Shown: one piece after another, positions 7,576-15,416 of the stretch
How the letters are laid out: each line of letters starts with the position of its first letter
How positions within the stretch are numbered: the first letter of the stretch is position 1
Origin: Tritrichomonas foetus
Taxonomy: Eukaryota > Parabasalia > Tritrichomonadida > Tritrichomonadidae
Direction of reading: 5' to 3'
Length of the DNA stretch: 15,869 nucleotides
NCBI GenBank assembly: GCA_001839685.1
Contig: MLAK01000750.1
Location: 52,038-67,906 of the forward strand
Made by a program: the position numbers and the translations under genes
Notes under the pieces: model-generated
Databases searched by the model: none
The model's input: only the letters and a program-made list of their open reading frames with translations
Told to the model about the DNA's origin: nothing

Positions 7576-9020
7576 AATGTCAAAGTGTGATTGGCATTTT
7601 TTTTGTCTTTTTTTAAAAAAACGTCACCAAAATACGGCATATTTTTTATCAAATGTGACCATTTTTGAATTCAGGCAATATTCCATTATTTAGGATAACG
7701 AAATAAATATAAGCACTAATTAATAAACGGTTTGATGCCTCATCTTTAAAAAGAAAATCAGATCTATCTAGTTGCTGTCTCTGAAAAAAATATCGTTTTT
7801 TCGGCTTTATATTCAAATGACATATTATATAATTGAATATACCTCATGAAGTGGACATATGTTCATTAAGTTGGGATCACAAAGAAAAATAAAGCCAAAA
7901 TATGAAAAATGGCGAAAGATAAAAATATGAATATATCGATTTGAAACCATTAAATATCTTTAATAATGAATCTATATTTATCTAGCAATTAATTATAAAT
8001 GAATAATAATATTTACAAAAAATAATTTTATAGAAAGAAGATATATATCTTTTTTTCATTCGCCCGATGAACTTTTTTACAAACATGCATTTTTTAAACT
8101 TTTTTACAAACATACATTTTTTTTTTTAAATTAAGGATGTTTTGGTAAAAGAAATATTTTTTTTCCTGGTATCATCTTTGAATTTTTGATGTATTTCATG
8201 AAATCGTACATTATCAAAAAGATAATAGCGCATTTCACTGTTTTAATTTCAATATGAATGAATTGAAACAAATCATGTTTTAAGGTTCTTTCGAGAATAT
8301 CTTTTTTAGCTTCAAATACATCTTCTTCATATGCATCTTTGTTCATGTTGACTTCAATATTTCTCAACTAAAATGAAGACAAACATTTTGCATTCAAACA
8401 AAATGACCATCGGGTATGATATAAAAGAGGAAATACTTGATAGTAAGAGTCCATATTTCATTAGGTCGATAGAAACCGTGATTCATCATTAAATTAAGAA
8501 ATCGATTTGCGCCATGAGAAAACAAAGGTGATCAACAGTGGCAGCTAAAGTCTTTTCCTAACATACATTATTGTGGGCCTTTTTGGCAGACTACATCCTA
8601 TAGAAGTACATAAGAGTTAAAAACTAAAATATCTTCAACAGTGAAATTGCCGTGATATTTGTAATGTTTGGTGAGTTTTCTACTTTTCTGTGAGATTGTG
8701 ACAGAAATAGAACGGTGATTTTCGTTCTTTATTCTGTATGTGATTTCAATCGAATAATAGCTTATTACAATTCGAATATCATTTTCTATTTTCAAATAAT
8801 CCTATTTTTTGCTTTTTTTATAATTCACAACGACTTTAAGGAAAAATCTTAATTTATACATTCGAAAAACCTTTTTATCATTGAAAAATTGAATTCATAT
8901 GAGATTTATATACGCTTCTGAAAGCATTCGTCAATAAATCACTTCAGATTTCATTTTTTTATTCTGTCTTTATTTGGTCAATTTCAAAAATTTTTGAATG
9001 CATATTTGACCTGAAGTAGA
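7576..9020. other. 1.4-kb intergenic region, no supported gene
   Basis: This region lies between the divergent 5' ends of the BTB gene and the protease gene. The two longest frames on the minus strand (8131-8367 and 8598-8795) start with TTG rather than ATG and match no family I know. The first has an internal ATG that would leave 71 residues. The patch at about 8400-8600 is visibly less AT-biased than its surroundings, with strings such as GTGGCAGC and GTGGGCC; it could be an eroded gene or an unrecognised RNA gene. I found no tRNA A/B box pair. A 27-bp duplication is listed separately. Confidence 0.5.
8071..8124. repeat. 27-bp direct duplication
   Basis: Two adjacent copies of a 27-bp unit start at 8071 and 8098. 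Each begins ACTTTTTTACAAACAT and ends in a T run. They differ at about three positions (GCATTTTTTAA versus ACATTTTTTTT). This is probably a simple tandem duplication in noncoding DNA. Confidence 0.85.
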
Positions 9021-10049
9021 ATGGCAAAAGGTGCACTTAAACTGTTCACGATTGCAATCGGAACGATTTTATATGCATGTGGAACATCAGTTCATGCCAT
9101 ATTTCCATATAATGAAGCTTTTCGGCCAGACAGCCTTAAATCAATAAATGAACAGCAAGATCTCACTGGCTCTACTTTTTTGATGATGATGGTTTCCAGT
9201 TCAATAATGCTGGTTCTTATTTTTTATTTGCTTTCAACCGTCGTTAATATTCTAAAATTATTTGTTTTAATATCAGGATCAACATCTCTTTCATTTGTTC
9301 TCTGGGATTGGTTTTTCTGGGTATTTCGTCCCCGTTTAGCCAAATATGCCACATATACAACATATGCTGTATCAATTTTTCTCACCATATTATGGTATTT
9401 CACAGAACATTGGCTTCTAACCAATTTCATTGTATTTTGCTTCATTGTTACAGCCATTAGTTTAATAAAAATTAGGCGATTGCAGGTTATACTAATGGTT
9501 GGAATTGGTTTTCTCATTTTTGATGTTTATTGGGTTTTTCTGTCACCTCTATTATTTGGAAAAAGTGTTATGGAGGTTGCTGCTAAAACTGCAGCACCTC
9601 ATATTCCAGCCGCAATGACAACACGTGACTCTGATGGTGGTATGTCCCTTCTTGGAGCAGGCGATATTATGTTACCTGGTACTGTTCTTGATTTCTTTCT
9701 TAGGTTTGATTGTGCCTATCCAGAAAGTCGTTCGAATTTATTTGAAGTTGCATTTTTTGGATATATAGTTGGCGTTGCAGTTGCATGGATTATGTCTTTT
9801 GTAATGCAGCGTGGACAACCAGCACTTCTTTGGATTTTTCCATCTGTGTTAATTCCTACATTAATCCAGGCTTGGAGGAAAAGGGTCATTCGAGTGTTGT
9901 GGAAAGAAGGAACAGATAAATTTGATAATTTCGAAAAGAGAGAAGGAAAAGGAAATGATGAAAATGGAAGTTTAAATGAAAAATGCGAAGAAAATGTGGA
10001 TTTTGATGAGGGATTGAAAATTGATGTGAATTTTGAAGAAGCTTTATAA
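9021..10049 (+). CDS. Signal peptide peptidase-like intramembrane aspartyl protease (A22B)
   Basis: This is a GxGD-type aspartyl protease of the signal peptide peptidase/presenilin superfamily, which cleaves type II membrane segments such as spent signal peptides inside the ER or other endomembranes. The three diagnostic elements occur in order: the first catalytic Asp, D168, in FDVYWVFLSP (167-176); GAGD at 212-215 within LLGAGDIMLPGTVLDFFLRFD, giving D215; and the PAL motif at 267-269 (QPALLWIFP). FGKSVM (179-184), between the two catalytic segments, is also family-typical. About eight or nine hydrophobic spans are visible, the first at about 7-28. The 342-residue length is usual for SPP. 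The cytosolic tail from about 295 is strongly charged (KFDNFEKREGKGNDEN) and ends acidic, without the KKxx ER-retrieval signal seen in animal SPP. The ATG is the first that gives the full first span. Family assignment is firm; the compartment is inferred. Confidence 0.9.
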   Translation: MAKGALKLFTIAIGTILYACGTSVHAIFPYNEAFRPDSLKSINEQQDLTGSTFLMMMVSSSIMLVLIFYLLSTVVNILKLFVLISGSTSLSFVLWDWFFWVFRPRLAKYATYTTYAVSIFLTILWYFTEHWLLTNFIVFCFIVTAISLIKIRRLQVILMVGIGFLIFDVYWVFLSPLLFGKSVMEVAAKTAAPHIPAAMTTRDSDGGMSLLGAGDIMLPGTVLDFFLRFDCAYPESRSNLFEVAFFGYIVGVAVAWIMSFVMQRGQPALLWIFPSVLIPTLIQAWRKRVIRVLWKEGTDKFDNFEKREGKGNDENGSLNEKCEENVDFDEGLKIDVNFEEAL

Positions 10050-10416
10050 TCAATTTGTTGTTTTTCTCTTTTAGTAAAATTTTTTTGTTTTTTCTCTTCT
10101 TAGAAAATTATTTGTTTTTCTCTTGTTGGAAATTTATTGATTATTAATTTCTTTATGATGTTTTGCTATATCCACTGTTTATATTAGTTATTTTTTCTAT
10201 TCATTATTCTTCAAGGAAATCATTTCGGCATAAAAAAATAAAAATTATCAAGTTGAAAATTAACGCAATAAAAAACATGTTTATTAACAACGCTATATAA
10301 TATACAATAGTCAACAAAAATTAAAACACAAACACAAATCTAAATATTATATATATAAGATAACATATATATAATCTTCTATAAACATTCAACAAGTTAG
10401 AAAATGGGTAAAAAAA
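10050..10416. other. Convergent 3' intergenic region
   Basis: This is 367 bp between the 3' ends of the protease and kinase genes. It holds the three-copy 27-bp repeat near its left end and AT runs with TATATA strings at about 10345-10375. Nothing else is recognised. Confidence 0.6.
10058..10138. repeat. Three imperfect 27-bp tandem copies
   Basis: Copies start at 10058, 10085 and 10112, exactly 27 bp apart. Each has TTGTTTTTCTCTT (or one extra T), then a G-containing centre and an A-rich plus T-rich end. Divergence between copies is considerable, so the repeat is old or under weak constraint. It begins only 9 bp after the protease stop codon and would lie in its 3' untranslated region. Confidence 0.75.
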
Positions 10417-11487
10417 TCATTCCATTGATGATTCTGAGTCTTCACTTTCCATAAAAGATAGTATCGAAAGCCACTCTTCACATTTTTCATTCAGCCACTC
10501 GTTTTCCGCAATCATTTGAGCGGTCCATCTTTTCATTGGATCCTTCTCCAACATCCCTCCAATCACTTCCTTCAATTCATTTGGTAAAACAGGCACATCA
10601 GGAAACTCAAGATCATTTTGATTCACACATTTCTGAATCGGCGCTGTATTGTTCCATTCTTGGCCTTCACTTTCAGAGAGCGCCTGCTCAAGTTTATAAG
10701 GAAAAGATCCTAAAGAAAGCACGTAAACTGTCACTCCAAGTGCCCATACATCAACAGGCTTCGGTAGATACATAGAATTATTTGAAATTTCACAGGACAT
10801 GAAAACAGATGTACCAACAACACCACTAAGTGGTTCAAAATCAGAAGGAAGATGCACCGACACCGAATAATCACAGAAAACAAAACCATCGTCATTTAAC
10901 AGTATGTTTCCAGGTTTTATATCTCGATGAACAACATTATGACTGTGCATGTGAAATAATGCTGATCCAAGTTGTTTCAAGAAAAGAATAGTTGATGATA
11001 CAGTGAGAACCGGGACAGTTGAATAGTTTAAAGCACCATGGGTTCCAAGTGGCATAGAAATGATGAACTCGCCTGACACATTTTTGATGCAATCATACAT
11101 TTTTATGCAATTTGGATGATTGAGCAATTTGGATATTTCGTATTCTCGAGGTACTCCTGTTTCTCCCATATTCAAAACTTTCTTATATTTTTTGAGAGCG
11201 AGTGGAACATTCGTTCGATTTTTTAATCCTTCATAAACAATCGCTTCGGCACCATCTCCAAGAACTTTGATAATGGTATAACCGTATATTTCCTCTTGAT
11301 CGACTGTGTCGACTTGAATATCGCTTTTCGTGGTGCGGGATGGAACGTCTTCGAGAAGGGATGATGCAAAGTCGTCGCAAAAACGGTTGATTGGGTTTTC
11401 GATGAATGACAAAAGTGGGTGTTCTTGGAATTCGGTGTAGGACGTGCTTGTGGACGGATCGCTCGTTGTGGATGATCCGCCTCCCAT
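10417..11487 (-). CDS. Protein kinase with DYS in place of DFG, CaMKK/LKB1-like, candidate myristoylated
   Basis: This is a serine/threonine protein kinase of 356 residues from the first ATG; a longer frame begins with TTG and is not used. The N-terminus MGGGSS fits the N-myristoylation pattern (Gly2, Ser6) and suggests membrane attachment. The kinase domain covers about 70-334. It has a glycine-rich loop, LGDGAEAIV (76-84), with only two of the usual three glycines, and the ATP-anchoring Lys99 in LALKKY. The catalytic loop HRDIKPGN has H187, R188, D189, K191 and N194. The magnesium motif is CDYSVS, giving D206-Y207-S208 rather than DFG. The activation segment ends GTSVFMSCE instead of APE, and DVWALG is at 246-251. 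The HRD Asp, DFG Asp and Lys are all retained, so activity is plausible. The DYSVS and GTxxFM pattern is closest to CaMKK/LKB1-type kinases. The tail is acidic and Ser-rich. Confidence 0.88.
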   Translation of the reverse strand: MGGGSSTTSDPSTSTSYTEFQEHPLLSFIENPINRFCDDFASSLLEDVPSRTTKSDIQVDTVDQEEIYGYTIIKVLGDGAEAIVYEGLKNRTNVPLALKKYKKVLNMGETGVPREYEISKLLNHPNCIKMYDCIKNVSGEFIISMPLGTHGALNYSTVPVLTVSSTILFLKQLGSALFHMHSHNVVHRDIKPGNILLNDDGFVFCDYSVSVHLPSDFEPLSGVVGTSVFMSCEISNNSMYLPKPVDVWALGVTVYVLSLGSFPYKLEQALSESEGQEWNNTAPIQKCVNQNDLEFPDVPVLPNELKEVIGGMLEKDPMKRWTAQMIAENEWLNEKCEEWLSILSFMESEDSESSME

Positions 11488-11786
11488 TTTGTGGTGCAAT
11501 TCTGAAAAAGTTGATTGTAAAAAATACCCATGTTTCCTGAATAAACTTTTTCCGTATTTATATGGTCATGATTCTGAATAAAAGACAATTTAAAGTTGGA
11601 AAAAGTTGATGGTGGAAATTTGAATAACCAAATATTCTGTGAAAGCTTTCACAAAATATTGAATATGACATTTGATATAAAAAGTAAACGTCAAAGGTGC
11701 CAAGGTGTTTGGTGTAATTCGATTTTGAGACTGTCTTTTTGAATATGATTCTTGATAAAAACCACTTTTTGAATTAAAAAAATTAA
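11488..11786. promoter_or_regulatory. Divergent promoter region of kinase and ankyrin genes
   Basis: Both genes start from this 299-bp interval. No full TCA(Y)(W) initiator lies within 20 nt of either ATG. The main feature is the 30-bp near-perfect palindrome at its centre, listed separately. Its symmetry would suit a regulator acting on both genes. Confidence 0.5.
11631..11660. promoter_or_regulatory. 30-bp near-perfect palindrome in the divergent promoter
   Basis: A perfect 16-bp palindrome, TGTGAAAGCTTTCACA (11638-11653), is flanked on each side, after one mismatched base, by AATATT (11631-11636 and 11655-11660). Only one position pair (C37/A54 in the last two digits) breaks the symmetry. 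The centre is 158 nt from the kinase ATG and 142 nt from the ankyrin ATG. A dimeric transcription-factor site or a cruciform or hairpin are both possible. Confidence 0.7.
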
Positions 11787-13190
11787 ATGATGAATTCACC
11801 AGAGATTGAATCATTGATTCATCTCCAAAATAAGATATTTGATATCAATCCAGACAATTTTGAAGAAACTAAAAAATTGATTCTGGAATCATCATTTATT
11901 AATTGTAGTTATGATCTCGAAATTATATTGATTACTATTCATCGGGCAATCAAAACAAGATTAAAATACCCTAAATGCTATATTTCTTTAATTGCTTCAT
12001 TGAAAAAATACATTCAACAATTTTATACTTCGGTTGAATTATATCAATTATTCTCGGTTGAACAATGTAGTCAATTTTTCTGTTTCAAGTTATATGAAAT
12101 GAATATAATAGAACTTAAAGACATTTTCCCTGATATACAAACTTATTCTGATTTCTTATATTATTTTTTACCAGAAGTCAAAAACTCATATCCAGGATTT
12201 TATGAAGAATCTTTAGATAAATGCTCAGATGCCCTTCTAGAAAAGATAAATAGTATCCCTCCAAATTTTGATTACCAACGACAGAATCCTTTCAATACTC
12301 ATCCACTGATTCAATTCATTATTAACGACGATTTAGATCAATTTCTAGAATTATATTCGAAATATGATAAACATGATTTTACAATAAATATTTCTCCTTT
12401 TGAAATTTCTGATTTCTATTATAAAGTTAAACAAATGCCACCGATTTATTATGCAGCATTATATGGTTCTTTACAAGTCTTTAAGTTTTTATTCATCAAT
12501 ACTGGTCGATATGATGAAAATTTAATGAAAATGGCAATTTTAGGTGGAAATTGTGAAATTATTAGTCTCGTTGAAAGGCAAATCACGTTTAATTTCAAAG
12601 AAATGATTGAGCTAGCTATTATAATTCATCGAAATGATATAGTTCATTATTTACTAGTAAACTACGGTTTAACATATAACCAATTATCGCCCAATTATTT
12701 ATTTCATTCTCTGAATTCTGAAATTATATTTGAATACCTCAAAAGTGTTGAAGAGGAGAAAAATAATAAAATTGATAAAAATATTGAACACGAATTCACC
12801 CCAATTAGTTTATTCGAACAAATTAAATTTGGTAATTTATTGACCGTACGATACATGTATAAATTGTTTCCGAATCTTTTTGTTCCTTTTTTGGATAATC
12901 TACACGGAAAGACTCAGCTTCACTGTGCGTGTGAAAGCAGATCTGTTCAAATGGTGAAATATATTTATAATCAAAATCCAAATGATTTGAATGCTAAGGA
13001 TGATCATGATGAAACTCCAATCTGTTCTGCAATGAATTGGATAGCTACTTTTATCTTTTTATGTGAATTAGATAAAATTGATTTAAATGTGACTTACCAA
13101 GACGGTGAAACACTCTTTAATGTAGCCAAAATGTACCACAGTTCCACAATATTTCCTATTTTACTATCCAAAGTTACAACAAAAAAATAA
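11787..13190 (+). CDS. DUF3447/ankyrin-repeat protein of the trichomonad family
   Basis: This 467-residue protein belongs to the large trichomonad family that combines an N-terminal helical region, a DUF3447 segment and ankyrin repeats. The DUF3447-like part is recognisable from HPLIQFIINDDLDQFLELYSK (about 172-192) through PPIYYAALYGSLQVFKFLF (about 216-234) to MAILGGNCEIISLVE (about 250-264). True ankyrin repeats follow at about 371-460: HGKTQLHCACESRSVQMVKYI, the next repeat with DHDETPICSAMNW, and a final DGETLFNVA. Ankyrin repeats mediate protein binding; no partner or enzyme domain is visible here. Two ATGs stand in tandem at 11787 and 11790, so the start could be either. The stop is followed by a short 3' region. 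The kinase gene is divergent, 299 bp away. Family assignment is good, function unknown. Confidence 0.87.
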   Translation: MMNSPEIESLIHLQNKIFDINPDNFEETKKLILESSFINCSYDLEIILITIHRAIKTRLKYPKCYISLIASLKKYIQQFYTSVELYQLFSVEQCSQFFCFKLYEMNIIELKDIFPDIQTYSDFLYYFLPEVKNSYPGFYEESLDKCSDALLEKINSIPPNFDYQRQNPFNTHPLIQFIINDDLDQFLELYSKYDKHDFTINISPFEISDFYYKVKQMPPIYYAALYGSLQVFKFLFINTGRYDENLMKMAILGGNCEIISLVERQITFNFKEMIELAIIIHRNDIVHYLLVNYGLTYNQLSPNYLFHSLNSEIIFEYLKSVEEEKNNKIDKNIEHEFTPISLFEQIKFGNLLTVRYMYKLFPNLFVPFLDNLHGKTQLHCACESRSVQMVKYIYNQNPNDLNAKDDHDETPICSAMNWIATFIFLCELDKIDLNVTYQDGETLFNVAKMYHSSTIFPILLSKVTTKK

Positions 13191-13567
13191 GTATATTAGA
13201 CCTATCCCCAATTTATTCTTTTTGTTTTCGTTCGTATTTTGTTTTTGATAAAAACAATGAAATCAAAGTCAAGTTCATGAAGTGTACTAACATAAATCTT
13301 TCTAATATTTCATCTATACTATATTAAAAATCTATTTTTTTTTGCTAAATACTCTAATCATTGAGTTGTTTAGACCATTTCTTGACCAAATTTTTAGATT
13401 TTTCGAATAGGTGGTTATATCTCTCTATTTTTCTCCTTTCCCATGATTTTATTCATTATCAAACAATCATAATAATGATTTTCAAGAACGAATATTTGTG
13501 TATTTAATGCCATTATAATAATTATAATAATAATAATATGAAGTTTGAAGTCATTAATACATATTTA
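13191..13567. other. Convergent 3' intergenic region with AT-rich microsatellite
   Basis: This is 377 bp between the 3' ends of the ankyrin and tubby-like genes. It includes an ATA/TAA-type microsatellite at about 13513-13539 and a small imperfect hairpin near 13467-13482 (AATCAT and ATGATT arms). No gene is seen. Confidence 0.6.
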
Positions 13568-14542
13568 CTAACAAACAGGAGAAACAGCGTCAGAAAAGAC
13601 GATTGCTGCCAAGCACAAAATATGGGCATGAAACATCGCATCAATTTGATATTCATTTGCTTCAGTTTTTCTGACAAAAACATAATTTTTATCTTGGTGC
13701 CGACTATACAACACCAAGTTTCTATTAGATTCGATAAAAGAAGCACCATTGAAGTCAAAAATTGGTTTCCCTTCAATATCACGCGGCGGTTCTCGACTTC
13801 TCAGTCTTTGCGGTTTTCTGCCACTTCCCACCATCATAAAAGTAACGTGAACTTTTCGGAATTTATGATGGGTAAGTGGGAAGTATTTAATAAATAAAAC
13901 TTCTGGCCCTCGTTTATTATATTTTCTCAGTGAAAATTCTTGTTTATCTTCACTCATAATAATAGAGGCAATTATTTCCTCATCATTAGCAAGAGTAATG
14001 TCGAAAATTCTGGGGTGATTCCGATTTTGCTTTATATCCAATAAATGTTTCATATTAATATCATTCAATTCATAATGCGCTGTTTTACCAGTGTCCCTAT
14101 ATTTTCTTGTTGTATTTAAAATATAAGTATGCGGCTCATTACCTTTTTCTGGTGTTCCTTCATTGCCAATATATCCTCTAAATATCGGATTGTGAGGAAG
14201 TAGAATATTATCCGGCTTTAGTGGTTCAATTTGATATACTTGACTTTTTGAAGCTTTCTTCATTAACGAATCTTTCGCAATTTGTTCAAAATTTTGGAGG
14301 ATATTGAAACGTTTAGCTGTGGTGGGCATTGCCATAGGATTATGACTTTTCTCTTTCCGGAGAACAGAAGAAGGAGGTTTGAAAGGGTTTCGTCCAACTT
14401 GAAGAGAAACTGAAGCGCCAATTAAAAATGGAGAAATGATATTTTTGGTAGGTGGATCAAAATCGCTGATAGTAAATGAATCGACAAAGCTGTCGGTAGC
14501 ATTGTCGTCACTTGAATCTGGAATAGAAGAAAACATCGTCAT
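13568..14542 (-). CDS. Tubby C-terminal-domain (Tubby-like) protein
   Basis: This is a 324-residue protein with a likely disordered N-terminus (about 1-125, Ser/Pro/Lys-rich) and a C-terminal tubby-like domain. The last 75 residues align in order with the tubby C-terminus. PRDIEGKPIFDFNG corresponds to the LNFHGR element, SNRNLVL to SVKNFQ, YVFVRKTEANEYQID to the QFGKVaeDvFtmDy strand, and LCLAAIVFSDA to the buried helix (QAFAIALSSFD). Upstream, FDITLANDEEIIASIIMS and FSLRKYNKRGPEVLFIKYF suit earlier barrel strands. Tubby domains bind phosphoinositides such as PI(4,5)P2 and often act at membranes or cilia; whether the lipid-binding lysines are kept cannot be told here. The protein ends exactly at the domain end, as usual. 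The first ATG is used; another lies two codons on. TAG is followed by TAAA, a possible polyadenylation signal. Confidence 0.72.
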   Translation of the reverse strand: MTMFSSIPDSSDDNATDSFVDSFTISDFDPPTKNIISPFLIGASVSLQVGRNPFKPPSSVLRKEKSHNPMAMPTTAKRFNILQNFEQIAKDSLMKKASKSQVYQIEPLKPDNILLPHNPIFRGYIGNEGTPEKGNEPHTYILNTTRKYRDTGKTAHYELNDINMKHLLDIKQNRNHPRIFDITLANDEEIIASIIMSEDKQEFSLRKYNKRGPEVLFIKYFPLTHHKFRKVHVTFMMVGSGRKPQRLRSREPPRDIEGKPIFDFNGASFIESNRNLVLYSRHQDKNYVFVRKTEANEYQIDAMFHAHILCLAAIVFSDAVSPVC

Positions 14543-15322
14543 CTATATTTGAAATATATATTTCGAGTTTGGGAAAATATAGAATTTAATTGTGAAAATT
14601 TTCCAATTGGTGATTCACTTTTTAGAAATTTGAATACTGCTAAAAATGAATTTCTGTCAAAAATCGATTAACTTCCAATTTTGAATTGAGGAAACACTGT
14701 GTGAATACCAATTCTTTAGAAACCTTTGCGAAAATTCAATACAATTCACAATAATAATAAAATTCAATTTAAAACTTTTTGTAAATGAGGATTTTAGTAA
14801 TACTGAAAAAGTGAATAATATAAAAATAAAAATACTATTAAAAAGTGAAAATATATATATTTAATAATCACTTTAGAGAAAAACTCTTAAAATGCTCTTG
14901 AAAAAAAAAAAAAAAAAACAGGTTATGGGAAAGTAATCACATCCAATTTTATTAAAGTTATAATGATTTCAACAAAAATTCTTTAAATGAACCAACATTT
15001 CTCAACTATTCTCTCATTTTCACCTAATGATCCAATCGATATGATTTCTCTATTTTTATTTACTCAAAATTTATGATTGAAAACATAGGAAATGCCTTAT
15101 ACCAATGTTTTAGAGAATTGAAAACCAAAATATCATAAAAGTGATGGATTTTTCTGATTCACTCTCTTTTGACAGTTGGTTAGCTAATATTTCATGAAAA
15201 AATGGAATAATTATGAATAAAGCATATTATCACAACATTTTTGGAAATTGACATACATTTTATCGATTCTCTCCTTATGATTTTTGAACAATTCTGAGAT
15301 ATTTATTATTTATGAATAGATA
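14543..15322. other. AT-rich spacer upstream of the tubby-like gene
   Basis: About 780 bp contain no supported gene. The region holds an A18 homopolymer (14901-14918) and a TATATA-type stretch near 14850-14860. It separates the tubby-like gene from the TA target of the element to the right. Confidence 0.6.
14901..14918. repeat. A18 homopolymer
   Basis: Eighteen uninterrupted A residues are followed by CAGG. They could be a slippage tract or the tail of an old retroposed copy, but no retroposed sequence is recognisable upstream and no target-site duplication was found. Confidence 0.85.
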
Positions 15323-15324
15323 TA

Positions 15325-15380
15325 CAGTCACTTCAAAAACTGTGTCTTACTAAAAAAAGTATGTCCCACTTTTTTATGTA
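15325..15380 (+). repeat. Left terminal repeat with two 19-bp subterminal direct repeats
   Basis: The outer end is CAGTCACTTCAAAAACTG. The inner part holds two 19-bp direct copies starting at 15343 and 15362 (TGTCTTACT... and TGTCCCACT...). The inverted partner lies beyond the window, so the terminal-repeat status is inferred from its position next to a transposase gene and from the TA dinucleotide. Confidence 0.55.
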
Positions 15381-15416
15381 CGTTTAGAATTTTTTATTTT
15401 TTTCTCTCTAGTTTTG

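Noticed and set aside
8131..8367. 78-codon open frame on the minus strand
   Set aside because: The first codon is TTG; an internal ATG gives only 71 residues with no recognisable motif.
8598..8795. 65-codon open frame on the minus strand
   Set aside because: It starts with TTG and has no in-frame ATG at its start; it could be a gene relic but nothing supports it.
11488..11499. Four-residue extension of the kinase (start at 11499)
   Set aside because: The codon there is TTG. The first ATG is at 11487 and gives the MGGGSS N-terminus.
14901..14918. A18 run as the tail of a retroposon
   Set aside because: No reverse-transcribed gene or SINE-like body is visible before it and no flanking target duplication was found.
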